Source: Desarmillaria ectypa
Taxonomy: Eukaryota > Basidiomycota > Agaricomycetes > Agaricales > Physalacriaceae
DNA length: 64,000 nucleotides
Direction: 5' to 3'
Assembly (NCBI GenBank): GCA_030407005.1
Contig: JAUDYN010000001.1
Span: 2,480,001 to 2,544,000 of the forward strand
Positions 51,985 through 63,833 of the stretch are shown here, piece after piece (the first letter of the stretch is position 1; each line of letters begins with the position of its first letter). Position numbers and translations under genes: made by a program. The notes beneath the pieces are model-generated. The model did not search any database. It was given only the letters and a program-made list of their open reading frames with translations, and was not told where the DNA came from.

Positions 51985-53716
51985 ATGCCCAAGTTCAAGG
52001 TTGCGATATGGTCTGTGTCAAACTGTATATCGCTTCACGAATAGCGTCTCATGTCGTATTCTCAGTGGTGGAGGCATAAGTGGATTGTGCCTTGCTGTCC
52101 TTCTCTGCCGAGATCCTAGTATTCAAGTCGATATGTATGAGAGCGCCAGTCGATTCGCTGAAATCGGTGCTGTCCGTCTGTTCTACCTTGCCCGGTGGGC
52201 TAAGACCGCTTACCGATACTTTACACTACAAGGGAGTGATGATATGGTCACGTACATGGAAAATCTTCGAATCCATTGGGTTGGCAGAAGATTTTTCCCG
52301 TATTGCACATTCTCCTCCTGACGGGTCGATTGGTAGGGAATAGTTCCATCCACGGCATATATACCAGACTAAATTATGCAGGCGTTGGCTTTGACTACAG
52401 ACGATCCGACCAAGTTGAGGAAGGGTTCCGATTTCGTCTCGTCGAGATGGCATGTGAGATCTTCATATACCTCGAGCTATTTTCTCTGTTCTGATAGGCT
52501 TCTCAGACGGATGTATTCGTTTTCACCGTGCGCATTTCCTCGACGTCCTGGTCAACTGTTTGCCTCCTGGAGTAGCACACTTCGGTAAACGACTAGCCGC
52601 CTATTCTGAGGACTCCGAGGCAGAGACCGTAACACTGAACTTTGTCGACGGAACTACGGAGACTTGCGACTTACTTGTAGGCTGCGATGGCATAAAGTCC
52701 ACCGTCCGCAAACAAATGTTTGCTAAAGAAGGCGGACATGAACCTGTATTCACAGGAACGATTGCATACAGAGGCCTCATTCCTGTGCCAGCCCTTTGTT
52801 CCAAAGGAGCAGCTCATCGTACCGTCTCTACACCGATGATGGTGATTCCTTCGTCATACTATCGCATTATTTTCTCACTTATTTTCGTAGTATTGCGGCA
52901 AGGATAAGGTACAGGCGATTAGCTGTATATGCGTTCTTCACCAACATGTTGCAGCACGTCGTCAGCTACTCAATTTCACAAGGATCTATTGTCAATGTCA
53001 TCACGTTTAGGTCTGATCCTGAGAGAGAGGGTTCCACCTATTCCGACTCTACGTGGGTGACAGAATGTTCTCAACAAGAGCTCCTCGACTGCTATTCTGG
53101 CTGGGAGCCGGAGGTCATTGAGATGCTTCAAGTAAGCGCTCATCTCTACGTATTCTTTCTTGGAACTAACAGAGTAATAGCTCATTGAAACCCCCACGCG
53201 CTGGGCGCTGCATCATTTACGTCCTTTACCTCGCTTTGTCAACAGAAGAGTAGTTTTAGTTGGGGATGCGGTGCGTGTTGTCGGACACATACCAAGGACA
53301 TGGTTTCTGATCTTGTGAACTGCTTGAAGGCCCACGCAATGTCTCCCCACCAAGGTGCTGGTGCTGGTCAAGCTATCGAGGGACCGACCTTCTGTGTTTC
53401 ATGTAGTCCGCTATATGCTGATACGGTCTCTTAGGATGCCTTCGTTCTCGCCCATCTGCTAAAGAAATCTACGTCATCAACGCTTCATCTTGCATGCGAG
53501 GCTTATCAACACGTCCGACTACCGCTTGCTAACCGGGTCCTCCGTGGGTCCTATGAATCTGGAAGGATGTACGAATTCACTAGCGAGTTCAGAGATGACT
53601 ATCCTAGGCTCGGACTTGCTATAGAGAAGCAGTGGGCTTGGATAGATGAGACGGACCCAGCAGAGGATTTGCAAAGGGCAGTAGAATATTATAAGTCATT
53701 GTTATCTGATACATAA
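51985..53716 (+). CDS. FAD-dependent monooxygenase (salicylate-hydroxylase-like)
   Basis: This flavin enzyme (class A flavoprotein monooxygenase) uses NAD(P)H and O2 to hydroxylate aromatic or similar compounds. The ATG at 51985 gives MPKFKVAICGGGISGLCLAV with an intron inside the GxGxxG dinucleotide-binding motif. Then RIGRAHFLDVLVNCLPPGVA-like sequence (FHRAHFLDVLVNCLPPGVAH) and DLLVGCDGIKSTVRKQMF (the DG motif) are seen. RRVVLVGDAAHAMSPHQGAG carries the GD motif, split by an intron, and is followed by AGQAIEDAFVLAHLL. The end reads LQRAVEYYKSLLSDT. All three FAD motifs are intact. The substrate cannot be read from sequence; salicylate-like use is a family precedent only. Many short exons. 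Its stop is two bases from the ETF-alpha stop. Confidence 0.88.
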
Positions 53717-53718
53717 AT

Positions 53719-54876
53719 TTATTGCTTCAGCTTCTCGACTAGCTGAGGTATCACTTCGTACAAATCCGCCACAAGTCCGACGTCAGCAACCTGGAAAATC
53801 GGCGCATCGGGGTCCTAAAAGTGATTGGCAGAGCAGTTAGTCAGTATTAAATTGCAAGACAATGTGAAATGGACCTTGTTCACGGCAACAATAAGTTTCG
53901 AGTCCTTCATTCCAGCCAAATGTTGAATGGCACCGGAGATCCCGAACGCCATGTAAAGCTCTGGCGCGACAACCTTGCCTGTCTGGCCCACCTGCAACGA
54001 GTTGTCTGCGTAACCCGCATCAACAGCGGCGCGTGAAGCACCGACAGCAGCACCCAGGATGTCAGCCAACGGATAAAGCGTGGCCTGGAATGTTTCAGCG
54101 TTCTTTAAAGGACGTCCACCAGAAACGACTCGACTCGCGACACCAAGGTCTGGACGATCGGATTTGGTCAGGGAGGTTTTGACGTGTTCAGTGGGCGAGT
54201 CTGAAACAGCTACGGGGTCCACTTCTTGGACGTCGACGCTTGCGCTTTCGTCGGACGGGGCTGCGGAAAAAGAAGTCCCTCTGACGGTAAAAAACTTGAT
54301 GGGTATTGACGAAGGCGCCTTGACAGTAGCGATGGCGTTTCCAGCATAGATGGGACGGGTAAAGGTGGTGCTGTTTGAGGCAGCGTCGTGTTCAAGGGAA
54401 GTGATATCAGAAATTGCAGGTACGTCGAGCTGAGCAGCAACGCGGGGAAGCAATGATTTTGCAAAGGACGACGTGGCTGAGACGACATGAGTGTATGGCG
54501 TGTTTCCCAGCACTGCAGTAAGGAGGGGCGAGACTTGCTCTGGTATTGGTGCTGAATAAAGCTCGGATGTCGAGTGCAGCAGCCCTGTAAGGCCTTTGAG
54601 TCTACATCTCTCTGTTTAGCATGTAGTCGACGGAATCTTGGCGTATGAAACATACTTTTTTGCCTTTTCCACTACAGACGCCCCATCCGGACCTGATATG
54701 ATGAGACCAGTAACTTGACCACCTAAGTGGGTCGCGGCAGTAAGGGCAGATAGAGAACCCGAGTCCAGGACACCTGCACGATGCTCAAGCAAAACAAGGG
54801 CATGCGGCGAAGCTGGAGTAGCGTATGCACGGACCAGAGGGCGATATGCACGGTGCACGGCTCCGAGTCGTAACAT
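53719..54876 (-). CDS. Electron transfer flavoprotein, alpha subunit
   Basis: This mitochondrial FAD protein passes electrons from acyl-CoA dehydrogenases to ETF-quinone oxidoreductase. The ATG at 54876 gives [20 protein letters not shown], a basic, amphipathic mitochondrial presequence; a frame-consistent upstream extension exists but has no such character. Then come [40 protein letters not shown] and [11 protein letters not shown]. The FAD-binding C-terminal domain has [40 protein letters not shown] and [41 protein letters not shown] then reads through an intron to [20 protein letters not shown]. Length fits the family. The gene is head-to-head with PEX5. Confidence 0.95.
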
Positions 54877-55083
54877 GGTGGATAAAAGCGAAGAATTTGA
54901 GAGTTGGCCCGAGTCGGCTTTCATCGGACCGGTGCTTTCGGCTTCTATATTCGGAGCGGGGCAGTAATCACAAGCTCCGCTTACTAGTTACCCCATTTTC
55001 TCACGCCGGCGGTCTGCTTAGGCATATCACTTCAGCGTCGCTCCATCAGTTCGCTTTTCTACCTATCTTTTCTTCTGCCTACC
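54877..55083. promoter_or_regulatory. Shared divergent promoter, ETF-alpha and PEX5 genes
   Basis: The 207 bases between the two start codons. Both products serve fatty-acid oxidation (mitochondrial electron transfer and peroxisomal protein import), so shared induction by lipid is a reasonable idea but is inferred. Confidence 0.45.
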
Positions 55084-57411
55084 ATGTCCTTCCAGTCGCT
55101 TGTCTCTGGCTCTGAATGCGCTGCGCCTGCAAATCCGCTCAACCAGGTCCTGAAGCATACAGACGGTGATCGCAGTCTACAACAAGTGCGATTGCTCGAG
55201 TCTTGATCATCAAAACATTCATTTATTGGAATTTTATCTTAGGATCGTCTTGCTGGACCATCGACATCAAGGGTGGGCAGATATTTATCCTTTAACCGAC
55301 TCCAAATTGATCAGATTCTAGCTTCAATTTCTCCCTACAGCATCAGCCCCCGCTGCCAGTGAGCAAGATCTTGCCCTTGCTCGCCAATTTTTCGAAGCGA
55401 ATGGTGCTGGTCCGATGTTACGACCCGCTTTCTCTACCACTGGGCCTGTTTTGGCTGGTCCAGCTGCACCAGAGTTCCATGAAGCATGGGTAGCGGAACA
55501 ACAGACGCGTATGCGACATTTTGAAGCCCAGAAAGCCCAGAGTGCTTGGACGACGGAATTTGGGTCGTCAAAGCTCCTCCAACAGGGTCCGTCTGCCCCT
55601 CAGAACCTCGTCAGACCACAAGAATGTAGGTCAATCTATTATCTGTTCTACATTTTCACGAACGAAAACAGTCCAACAAAATTCGTCATATGGGCCTTCA
55701 ATGGGGGTGTATTCTCCTCGAACGACGGGAATGTATGGCATGGGCATAGGCATGAATATGAATATGTACCAAGGCCCTAGTACAAGTTACATGGCGGACC
55801 AGGGCAAAGGGAAGGCAAGGAGTCGAGACGCTGACTTTGATGCCGCTTTTGAGCAGGCAGCCTCTCTCGTCCCAACCCAGGCGACCGAAGCTCGGATTGT
55901 CGAAGTTGAAGATGTGTCCGATCTGAACAAGGCTTTAGAGCAAGTACATTTGGAACCTACCCAAGTACAGCCTGGAAATGATTTCAGAAAGTATGTGACC
56001 AGAACTTGCTTTTTGCTGCTTGTACAGTAATGTCAATTCAATTTCAGGGTATGGGACCATCTTCAAAATTCTGATCTTCCACCGCCGAAAGAAGATTTGG
56101 CCAAATGGGAAGCCGAATTTAATCAACTGATGAATTCACAGCGAGAAGGCGACCTTGACTATGACTTTAGTAAAGTTATAGAGAATACATGGCAACAGGG
56201 CCTAGATAATGACCGGCAAGAGAATGTAGGGCCTGAACCAATCAAGTTCGACAGTGAAGGGATTCCTATCTTAGGCGACTACATTTTTGGTACGAACAAT
56301 CTACTTCGATATCGTTGAATGACACGAAATCCTTTACAGAACCTAACAACAAATATCTAACGTCGACATCGACCAGTTCGCCCTTGGCAGAAGCCAAAGC
56401 ACTGCTGGAACGGAATGGTTCTTTATCAGAAGCAGCACTTCTCCTAGAAGCCGCTATACAGAAAGGGGACCTTGGGGAAGGCGGATACGAGACATGGATA
56501 TTGCTAGGAGAAACTCGTAACATGGACGAACGAGAAGAGGCTGGTATGCGCGCCTTGATGGAAGGGGTCAAGAGAGCCGAGGCTGCCGGTGCTGCTGGTG
56601 CTGGAATGCTGGTAATGTCGTGGTTCCCTAGACATAATTGTCACTCATCCAATCTTTAGTCTCTCGCGATTTCCTTTACGAACGAGTCATACGAAAGGGC
56701 TGCCCATACCATGCTCCTTCGTTGGATAACTGCTCGATACCCATCTCATCACGTCCCTCAGGATACATTCCGAGCTACACAACACACTGCATGGGATGCT
56801 AACAGCCGAATAACAGAAGTCTTCCTTGATCTCGCACGAACGCAGCACAACCAAGGTGTAATGGAATCAGAAGTACAAATTGCCCTAGGCGTTCTGTTCT
56901 ACTCTACAAACGACTACGATAGGGCAAAAGATTGTTTCCAGTCTGCGCTTTCCCTGAGACCGCAGGACTACCTGTTGTGGAACAGACTGGGGTCGTCATT
57001 ATCCAACGGGAACAAACCAGAAGAAGCTTTGGGTGCCTATAGAGAGGCATTGCAGTTAAGGCCTACATATACGCGGGCAATATACAATGTGGGAGTGGCC
57101 TGTGAGTGTCGTTTGTCTAGCATATTATACAGTCACTCATAACTACCCCAGGTTTGAACATTGGTGCACACAAAGAAGCTGCTGAGCATTTCCTGAGTGC
57201 GTTATCGATGCAAGAGCAGAGCGCTGGAGAAACTAGTGATCAGCTGTGGTTTACGCTTCGTAGGGCTTTGATGTCAATGGCAAGTACCGTCTCTAGACCC
57301 GTCCTATTTTCTGATCTTCTGATATTCACTTAGGACCGTGCAGACCTTGCGGACCGGGCCAAAGCTGGAACGAGCCTTGAGTCTTTCCGCAAAGAGGGTC
57401 TCGATTTCTAG
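55084..57411 (+). CDS. PEX5: Peroxisomal targeting signal 1 receptor
   Basis: PEX5 binds PTS1 cargo in the cytosol and docks at the peroxisome. The ATG at 55084 gives [20 protein letters not shown]. The N-terminal Cys in SEC is placed like the conserved, ubiquitin-accepting Cys of PEX5. [16 protein letters not shown] follows. The disordered N-terminal half has several Trp motifs of the WxxxF/Y type ([21 protein letters not shown]). The TPR domain covers about 56370-57400: [80 protein letters not shown] and [20 protein letters not shown]. The end, [15 protein letters not shown], is the usual basidiomycete C-terminus. Identity firm. Confidence 0.93.
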
Positions 57412-57602
57412 TGTCGTAATAAGAGTGTGTAGTCTACAATGTAAAGCATGCGAGTTCAGATTCTGAAATGGATTCATCTTGATTGGTTCGTGGCGGTCCG
57501 AATAACACACACACGTGAGGTTATCACGAGAACTCCAGTGGGTTTACTTAAATACGGATCCTATTTTCGAATTGATATTCTGCTCTTTCCGCTCTGCGCA
57601 CT

Positions 57603-60600
57603 ATGTCGGTCGAAATGTCAAGCTCTGAGCTCCTTTCATGGAGCATCGGTAAACTGATTATTCTGCAGCCATACCATCCCGAAAGCTTCGACATCCGAAG
57701 TGAAGACAAACAGAATCTCGTGTGCTGTAACCCAAGTAAGTAAGCGGCCAATTTCCTCTTTGTTGCTACAATTCTCGTGCAGGATAAGGTAAAATCCCGT
57801 CGCATAAAAAATATCAGGACTCCGAGAATTGACATCTACTATAGGCTCGAGGCGGAGCGCAAGCTATGCGTAAGTCTTGAATTTCAATACTTGTGTGTGA
57901 CGTACTTATATGTGGGCCAGTTTACGCAATCGGACTGACAGAGGAAGACATGGATAAGCCACAAGTATGGGTATTTCCAATCGATGATCGCCCAACGATC
58001 AAATGCACTGACATATCATTAGATCGGAATATCCTCAGTTTGGTGGGAAGGTACTACTCTCGTAATACTACTGTCGGTATCCCACCAGTGACATCGTCTC
58101 AATAGGGAATCCATGCAACACCCATCTTGTGTGCTACATTCGATTTCCAACGAGAATCCTGGACTGAATCGGAATTCCATAGCTCGACCTTGCGAAACAT
58201 GTCAAAGCGGGATGCCAAGATGAAGGTCTTGTTGGACTGATGTTTAACACCATTGGTGTGAGGTAAGGGGATTTTTTGCTCGTTATGAGGTTCTGATCTT
58301 TGAGCACAGCGACGCAATTACGATGGGCACAGACGGTATTATATTTTGACTCTGACAGCAGTCCACTAAGAGGCCCAAATACTGACTCTCCGTCTTATCA
58401 GGCATGCGATATTCGTATGTTCTACTTATTTCGTGCGCCAGTTATGATTCATAACCGGGAAATTAGTCTTCCTAGTCGCGACATTATTGCCGACTCAATC
58501 GAAGCCGTACTTGTTCTTTCAATTTCCAAATCCGACGTTCGGCACTGATCCTCTGAGCTTCTGATAGGTCGTTATGGTATGTATTTGACTTGTTTGCTCA
58601 CGAGAAAAACTAAACCAAGGAAGGCGCAACACTATGACGGGAACATATCCATCCCAGGGTGTGACAAGAATATGCCAGGTTGTCTAATGGCTGCTGTGCG
58701 CCACAATAGACCAACAATCATTGTTTATGGTGGTACAATTCAGGCGGGAACGCGACATGTAGGTTCGTGTCTTGTTTCTCATAGTCGCGTACGCCTCGCT
58801 GAGCTATGTGTAGATTGTCCTTCCATGGGATATAAGAAAGGTGGTACCGTCAACATCTCGGACGCTTTTGAGTCCTATGGTACGTGCTCCATAAGCTGAA
58901 CTGAAATCGACAATTTACGATCTTAATTAGGGGCCTTTTCTATTGGTCAAATCAGCGATGAGGAACGATTTGATGTTGTTCGTCATGCCTGTCCTGGCGC
59001 TGGTGCTTGTGGTGGAATGTACACGTACGCCGTTACAAGAATCACTGTTGACATTCCCTTCACTGCACTTACTATAGCGCTAATACCATGAGCTCCGCGT
59101 TAGAGGTTCTTGGCATGTCCTTGCCATACTCTTCGAGCACGCCTGCTATTTATCCAGGTGGGTGGTTTCTTTTCTGTCGCAAGCGATATGACACGCCCTG
59201 CTGTAGAGAAAGTGCAGGAGTGTGCCAAAGCAGCGAAGTATCTGAAGAAGCTGTTGGAACATGATATCAAACCCAGGCACGTCGCCAAGGCGTCGGCCAG
59301 CTTGATATTCACTTTGGTAAAAGGAACATATTGACCCGCCAATCTTTCTTGAATGCCATCGTCATGGTCAATATACTCGGTGGTTCGACGAATGCAGTGA
59401 GCTCGCTCTTTTACATACGATGTAACACAATTCTAATATCTGTAGGTTCTACATTTCTTGGCTATGGCTAGGGCAGCAAACATTGAGGTGCTCTCGCCAA
59501 CGGTAACCTCTGTTTTGAAGTTAACATTCGTTTCAATGCAGATAACAGTGGACGACTTCCAAGCGATTTCTGACAAGACTCCATACATCGCAGATCTCAA
59601 GTAAGATTTGCGATCGGCACGGTAGTATACTAATTTTCCGTAGGCCGTCTGGGAAGTATTACATGGAGGATGTCCACCGGGTCGGAGGCATCCCTGCGAT
59701 CCTCAAGTACCTACTTAACCATACCGATCTAATCGATGGATCACAACTTACAGTAACCGGGAAAACTCTCGCACAAAACCTGGAAGACGTTCAAGAGCTT
59801 TCTTTTGAGAATCAGGATGTCATCAAGAAACTTGACAATCCTATCAAGAAAACTGGCCATCTTACGATCCTCCGAGGCAACCTTGCACCCGGGACAGCCG
59901 TTGCAAAACTCACTGGCAAGGAAGGTCTACGTTTCGAGGTATGTGGAGTCCTCCCTTCTTTTGGCATTATGCATATCTTCCGACAGGGCACGGCCAAATG
60001 CTTCGATAGGCTGGTTCCCTATTAGTTAACCAAGGTCCTCTTTACTAAGCTTCGACTATAGCCTCGAATGGTTCTTCCCTGCCTTGGAAGCTGGTGAGAT
60101 CAAGCCGGGCATGGTGTTAATCTTCAGGTATCAAGGTCCCAAAGGTGAGTGCACTGAGCATGGCGTCCATCGTGAAATGGTGTGACATCTCTACAGGCGC
60201 GCCGGGAATGCCAGAGGTGTGTTTCCAGTATTCTTCGTTGAACCTTGCTTTTGCTGAAGGGCTTGATAGATGCTAGGTATGATGCCTGTTTATCAGCTCA
60301 CTGCTGTCTTCTTTGACATTGACGATAAAGGGCCAACCGCTGCCCTTGCGGGTGCCGGTCTAAGTACAAGCACTGCTTTGATTACTGACGGAAGATTCTC
60401 CGGTAGGTGTTGCGCAATTCTAGGTCTAAAAACATCAATAGTGTTTCGTAGGAGCGAGTCGAGGCTTTATTATAGGTCATGTTGTTCCAGAGGCCCGTCT
60501 CGGAGGACCGATTGCTCTTGTCAAAGATGGAGACCTAATTGTCATCGACGCTGAGAAGAAAACGATTGATTGGTTAGTCAGCGAGGCAGAGCAGGGGAGA

Positions 60601-60764
60601 CGCAAGAAAGAGTGGGATGCTTCGGACAAGAAGGAGCTGAACGTGAAAAGAGGGATTCTATTCCGATACGCGAGGGATGTTGCGGTAAGTAAGATCACTG
60701 ATAGAACCCATTTTCATGACTGATATGCTCATAGCCCGCTAGTGTTGGAGCATATTGCGACTGA
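57603..60764 (+). CDS. ILV3: Dihydroxy-acid dehydratase (branched-chain amino acid synthesis)
   Basis: The enzyme dehydrates 2,3-dihydroxy acids in valine, leucine and isoleucine synthesis and holds an Fe-S cluster. The frame needs many tiny exons. The first twelve are 57603-57616, 57669-57735, 57783-57788, 57845-57869, 57921-57964, 58023-58050, 58106-58128, 58183-58262, 58310-58335, 58402-58414, 58467-58506 and 58568-58576; the next starts at 58624. The introns between them are 47-66 bases. Joined, they read [20 protein letters not shown], then [20 protein letters not shown] and [20 protein letters not shown]. The cluster Cys sites are [13 protein letters not shown] and [12 protein letters not shown]. 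It continues to ITDGRFSG and ends VGAYCD. The start is the least certain part: the short N-terminus [13 protein letters not shown] lacks a clear mitochondrial presequence. Confidence 0.88.
57783..57788 (+). other. 6-base microexon of the dehydratase gene
   Basis: GATAAG sits between acceptor TGCAG and donor GTAAAA. It supplies Asp-Lys in [13 protein letters not shown], keeping the same length as family members (TQPKSQGASQAML). Confidence 0.7.
58402..58414 (+). other. 13-base microexon of the dehydratase gene
   Basis: GCATGCGATATTC lies between acceptor ATCAG and donor GTATGT. It encodes the G-M-R-Y-S part of TDGMRYSLPSRD, restoring the conserved motif. Confidence 0.8.
58568..58576 (+). other. 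9-base microexon of the dehydratase gene
   Basis: GTCGTTATG lies between acceptor GATAG and donor GTATGT. It gives VVM between IADSIEA and [16 protein letters not shown]. Confidence 0.65.
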
Positions 60765-60902
60765 GATGTGAGATAAAGGCAAGGCGTAACTTCGTTTAAA
60801 AAAAATACAATCAAATAATATCACTGTCACAAAGAAATTCATCTAAGATTATGAGACGATTGTTCGCTCTGATAGCAAGTAAGAACTCACGATGACATGT
60901 CG

Positions 60903-61516
60903 TCAACGATCAGAATCTCTAGCCTGCTCTCGCTCCTCATCACGAAGGAGGGGCCGATCCTGGGCCGCAACTGCAACATCAGAACGAGAGTGAGCCGGGT
61001 TTAAACGCTCTAATTCTGAAGATTTCTCCCGTTCGGGGAAAGCGTGCTCGCCTGGCTTCCGTATTCCGATGAGGACCGCAGGGTCAGGGGGGATGACAAT
61101 CGGTTCTTCTGGGTGCTTTGGTTTCTTGTGTATCTTGGGGGTAGCAAGGCCGGCCTCTACAGCACGTTTCGCTTTCCTTCTCTTTGACCTTTTTATGAAA
61201 TATATAGTAAAACCGATGATCCAAGCTATACCCATGAGACCGCCGCAGATACTGCCTGCAATAATGGGTGTTTTGGCTTTTTGTCTGCAGTAACAATGTC
61301 AACGTCTGGATTTGATATAAGTGAGGGATTCTACCCATGTAGAGAAGCGGCTTCAGATGAAGAGGCATCACGTATGAAATAGAGGGTACGGGTAGCAGCT
61401 AGGAGAGACGGACGATGAGCATCCTTGGGGTCGGGAAAAGGGCACACGGACCATCGAGGGCGGGCATAGCTTGTTAGGGAATGGAGGGTAATAGTTGTTG
61501 GTAGACAAAAAGAAAT
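60903..61516 (-). CDS. Single-pass membrane protein, unknown function (5' end unresolved)
   Basis: The two resolved exons read LTSYARPRWSVCPFPDPKDA, RTLYFIRDASSSEAASLHG, then after an intron QKAKTPIIAGSICGGLMGIA and WIIGFTIYFIKRSKRRKAKR. One membrane helix (about 22 residues, Gly/Ile-rich) is followed at once by a Lys/Arg cluster, the usual sign of a cytosolic side. The cytosolic tail includes PEEPIVIPPDPAVLIGIRKP and ends EEREQARDSDR. The upstream exon with the start codon was not identified; the open frame begins at 61516 after a likely acceptor CTATAG. The Gly-rich helix with a basic flank resembles fungal SKG6/AXL2-type anchors, but this is only a resemblance. Confidence 0.6.
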
Positions 61517-62270
61517 CTATAGGATCATGGAAGTAGCAGTTTAAGTACAGACTTGGTCACCAGTGGGTGGCAGCGGCAAGTTACCGTACAGTGTTTGTAT
61601 GACGTTGTTTCACATCCAAATTTAGACGCTTGTACCATTTAGAATTCGTTGTCATCGATATCTCCAGAAACGTGAACATCGCGCCTGCAGGCCCAACAAA
61701 TCAACGTTCGAAAAATACTTATACGTATATAAGCCCAGCGCTCATTCCTGGAACATTCTTAGCAAGAAACCTGAATCGAACCACATTTACCTACGGTGAT
61801 CCTCGGAGACCCTGGAGCGCGCTATCCCGTACTAAGCCCGCCCTGTGAACCTACGTAATATCATATATCAAGTTCTTTTTACTCCTAGAGGAAACCCGTA
61901 TAGAATCATTCTTGTTGCCGGGGACCGGTTCGAGTCTACTCTCGAACTCCCTAAAGTGTTCAATACTGGTGAACTCACAGTGGATAGAGCAAAACTGCCA
62001 GATGACACGGAATATAGTATGTATATTGGGCATATCACAATGTATATCGTTTATTATCATTGCCCTACGGTACAGTACCAATGAGCCCCGCCGGACGCAA
62101 GAATACCTTTCCGGCCTTCAAGCTCAACGTTCGGCTATGAAAGTTATCGAGATCTATAGCAAGTGCTGGTCGTTCGGGCCCAGAAAATGTGCTGTAATAG
62201 ATTACCTGCATCAATTACATATGTTCACGGAAACTATATATCTAGCAGCTCCCTAAGCACAGCAGAGGTA
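61517..62270. other. Intergenic, possible 5' end of the membrane-protein gene
   Basis: It should contain the promoter and first exon of the minus-strand membrane-protein gene and the 3' flank of the Ap4A phosphorylase gene. A TATATAAG-type element lies near 61727-61734. The plus-strand open stretch at 61845-62084 lacks an ATG at its 5' end and was not called. Confidence 0.35.
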
Positions 62271-63553
62271 TCAGAGATGTGTACCTACGTCTCCTGGTTC
62301 TAGTGAAGTGCCTGCAACTTGAAGATCATGAACACTCTCTAGTCCAACTCCTCTGAGAATCTTCCCAGCCCCTTCACTCTTCACCGCTTCCAGTTCTCTC
62401 TCACTCTTCACCAAAAGCATTCCTGCGTAACCAAGGGCATTGACGCTCAGATTATCGCCAGTTTCTTGAAGCACAAAGTTCTCCTCTCGTCGGGGTATAA
62501 CGTGCATGTGTTCTAGCGTGATAATCACATTGTAGGAGGGCTTCCCGGCGGGATAATCAAGCGCGTGTCTGATGGTAGAAATCGCGAGATCTAAGAGTGA
62601 GAGGAAGGCCGTAGACAAGACATGCTCGATCTTATCTCTGGGCATAGACGAAAGACGTTGAGGAAAGCGAAAGACGTGGTTCGCATAGGGCAGCGATGTT
62701 AGAGAGAAGGGCTTGTCTGTCATAAATACGCTAAGGTATTCCATCTGGTTAAGGTAACGAATATACTGACCTGGCGCCTCCAGTGTCACGGCTCTTGCCA
62801 AAGCTTCGATCGGAGGACCATCATCATTCTCGACAGCGATGAGCTGGATATGCTTATGAGGTTGACTGGCGCCACTTAGGTCTCCACCTGTGCCCCATCT
62901 TAATTTCCTGAGTAATAGAAGTTAAATGAAAGACCTTACAGTTATAAAATGCGAACATATTCTGTCGCGCTTTATATGCTGCCGTAAGGAGCGCGTACGT
63001 TTGTACAAGGTCATCCGGAACGAGTGGCAAGGTCTGGGACTTGAATTCTAGAGAGAGATTTTGAATTATTGTTGTTTAGGCATTGTAGCGAAAGAGGCGA
63101 CCTTTAGTGACTAGTAAGAAGTGGCTCCGAAGTATAGAATATTTGTTCATCTACGAAAGAGCTATCAGATCGTCAAGTTCCATGGCATGAGCGGCTCACC
63201 AACACAACATACTCCTCCTCCTGATCCTCATTTCTTAGATAACCAACAAACAGATTAGGATTATACGGTGGATTGAATGGATCAGGGCGCTGGTCCGAAT
63301 CATTGGGGATCGAATCTGCGGTATGGAAGTCGAGCGATGGAAGCTGCGGTTTCTTCTGCAAAGCAGGGCACAAGCGAATCTCGTACTAGTAGAGTAGTCG
63401 AACGAAATACCGGTACTCTGAACTGGTATGACACACCTCCACACCTCCCTCTAGGTGTTTATGGATAGTGGAGGGGAAGAACAAAAGATCTCCCGAGTTC
63501 ACCGCATTGTCGAAACTGGATGGTATCTTCGCGATTATCTCAGTGGAAAGCAT
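62271..63553 (-). CDS. Ap4A phosphorylase (ATP adenylyltransferase, Apa1/Apa2 type)
   Basis: The enzyme cleaves diadenosine tetraphosphate with phosphate to ATP and ADP. The ATG at 63553 gives MLSTEIIAKIPSSFDNAVNS, then GDLLFFPSTIHKHLEGGVEV. The next exon has PALQKKPQLPSLDF and RPDPFNPPYNPNLFVGYLRN. The active site is GDLSGASQPHKHIQLIAVEN, the HxHxQ motif (HKHIQ) of this branch of the HIT superfamily. The C-terminal half includes KPFSLTSLPYANHVFRFPQR, YNVIITLEHMHVIPRREENF and GYAGMLLVKSERELEAVKSE. It ends VAGTSLEPGDVGTHL at 62271. All expected segments are seen over about six exons. Confidence 0.92.
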
Positions 63554-63833
63554 CGGCCTAAAGTAGGAGTAGAGAGATGAATGCAGTGGCAGTCGGAGGC
63601 CAAGGAGCAGGGCAAACGATGACGCAGAGTAAATGTCAAATAGTATACCTGTCCCTGATGGTCACGCTATGATATCCAAATCCATTGCAACACTTTTACA
63701 AAGTACAAACAAGGGAAAAAAGGATATAGGTAAAGATAGGGAGAGAAATTTATCCAACTAAACGGCAGCAGAATGCCCAACCAGTAGGTCCCCTCCTCCT
63801 GCCCAATGAACCGGAGATGATGGCAGCGAACGA

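Noticed and set aside
57900..58600. Dehydratase gene taken as a pseudogene with frameshifts
   Set aside because: The stops and frame changes vanish when introns of normal size and signals are removed; all family motifs are restored in order.
61845..62256. Plus-strand open frames between the membrane-protein and Ap4A phosphorylase genes
   Set aside because: No ATG start in a sensible context and no known motif, despite a TATA-like element upstream.
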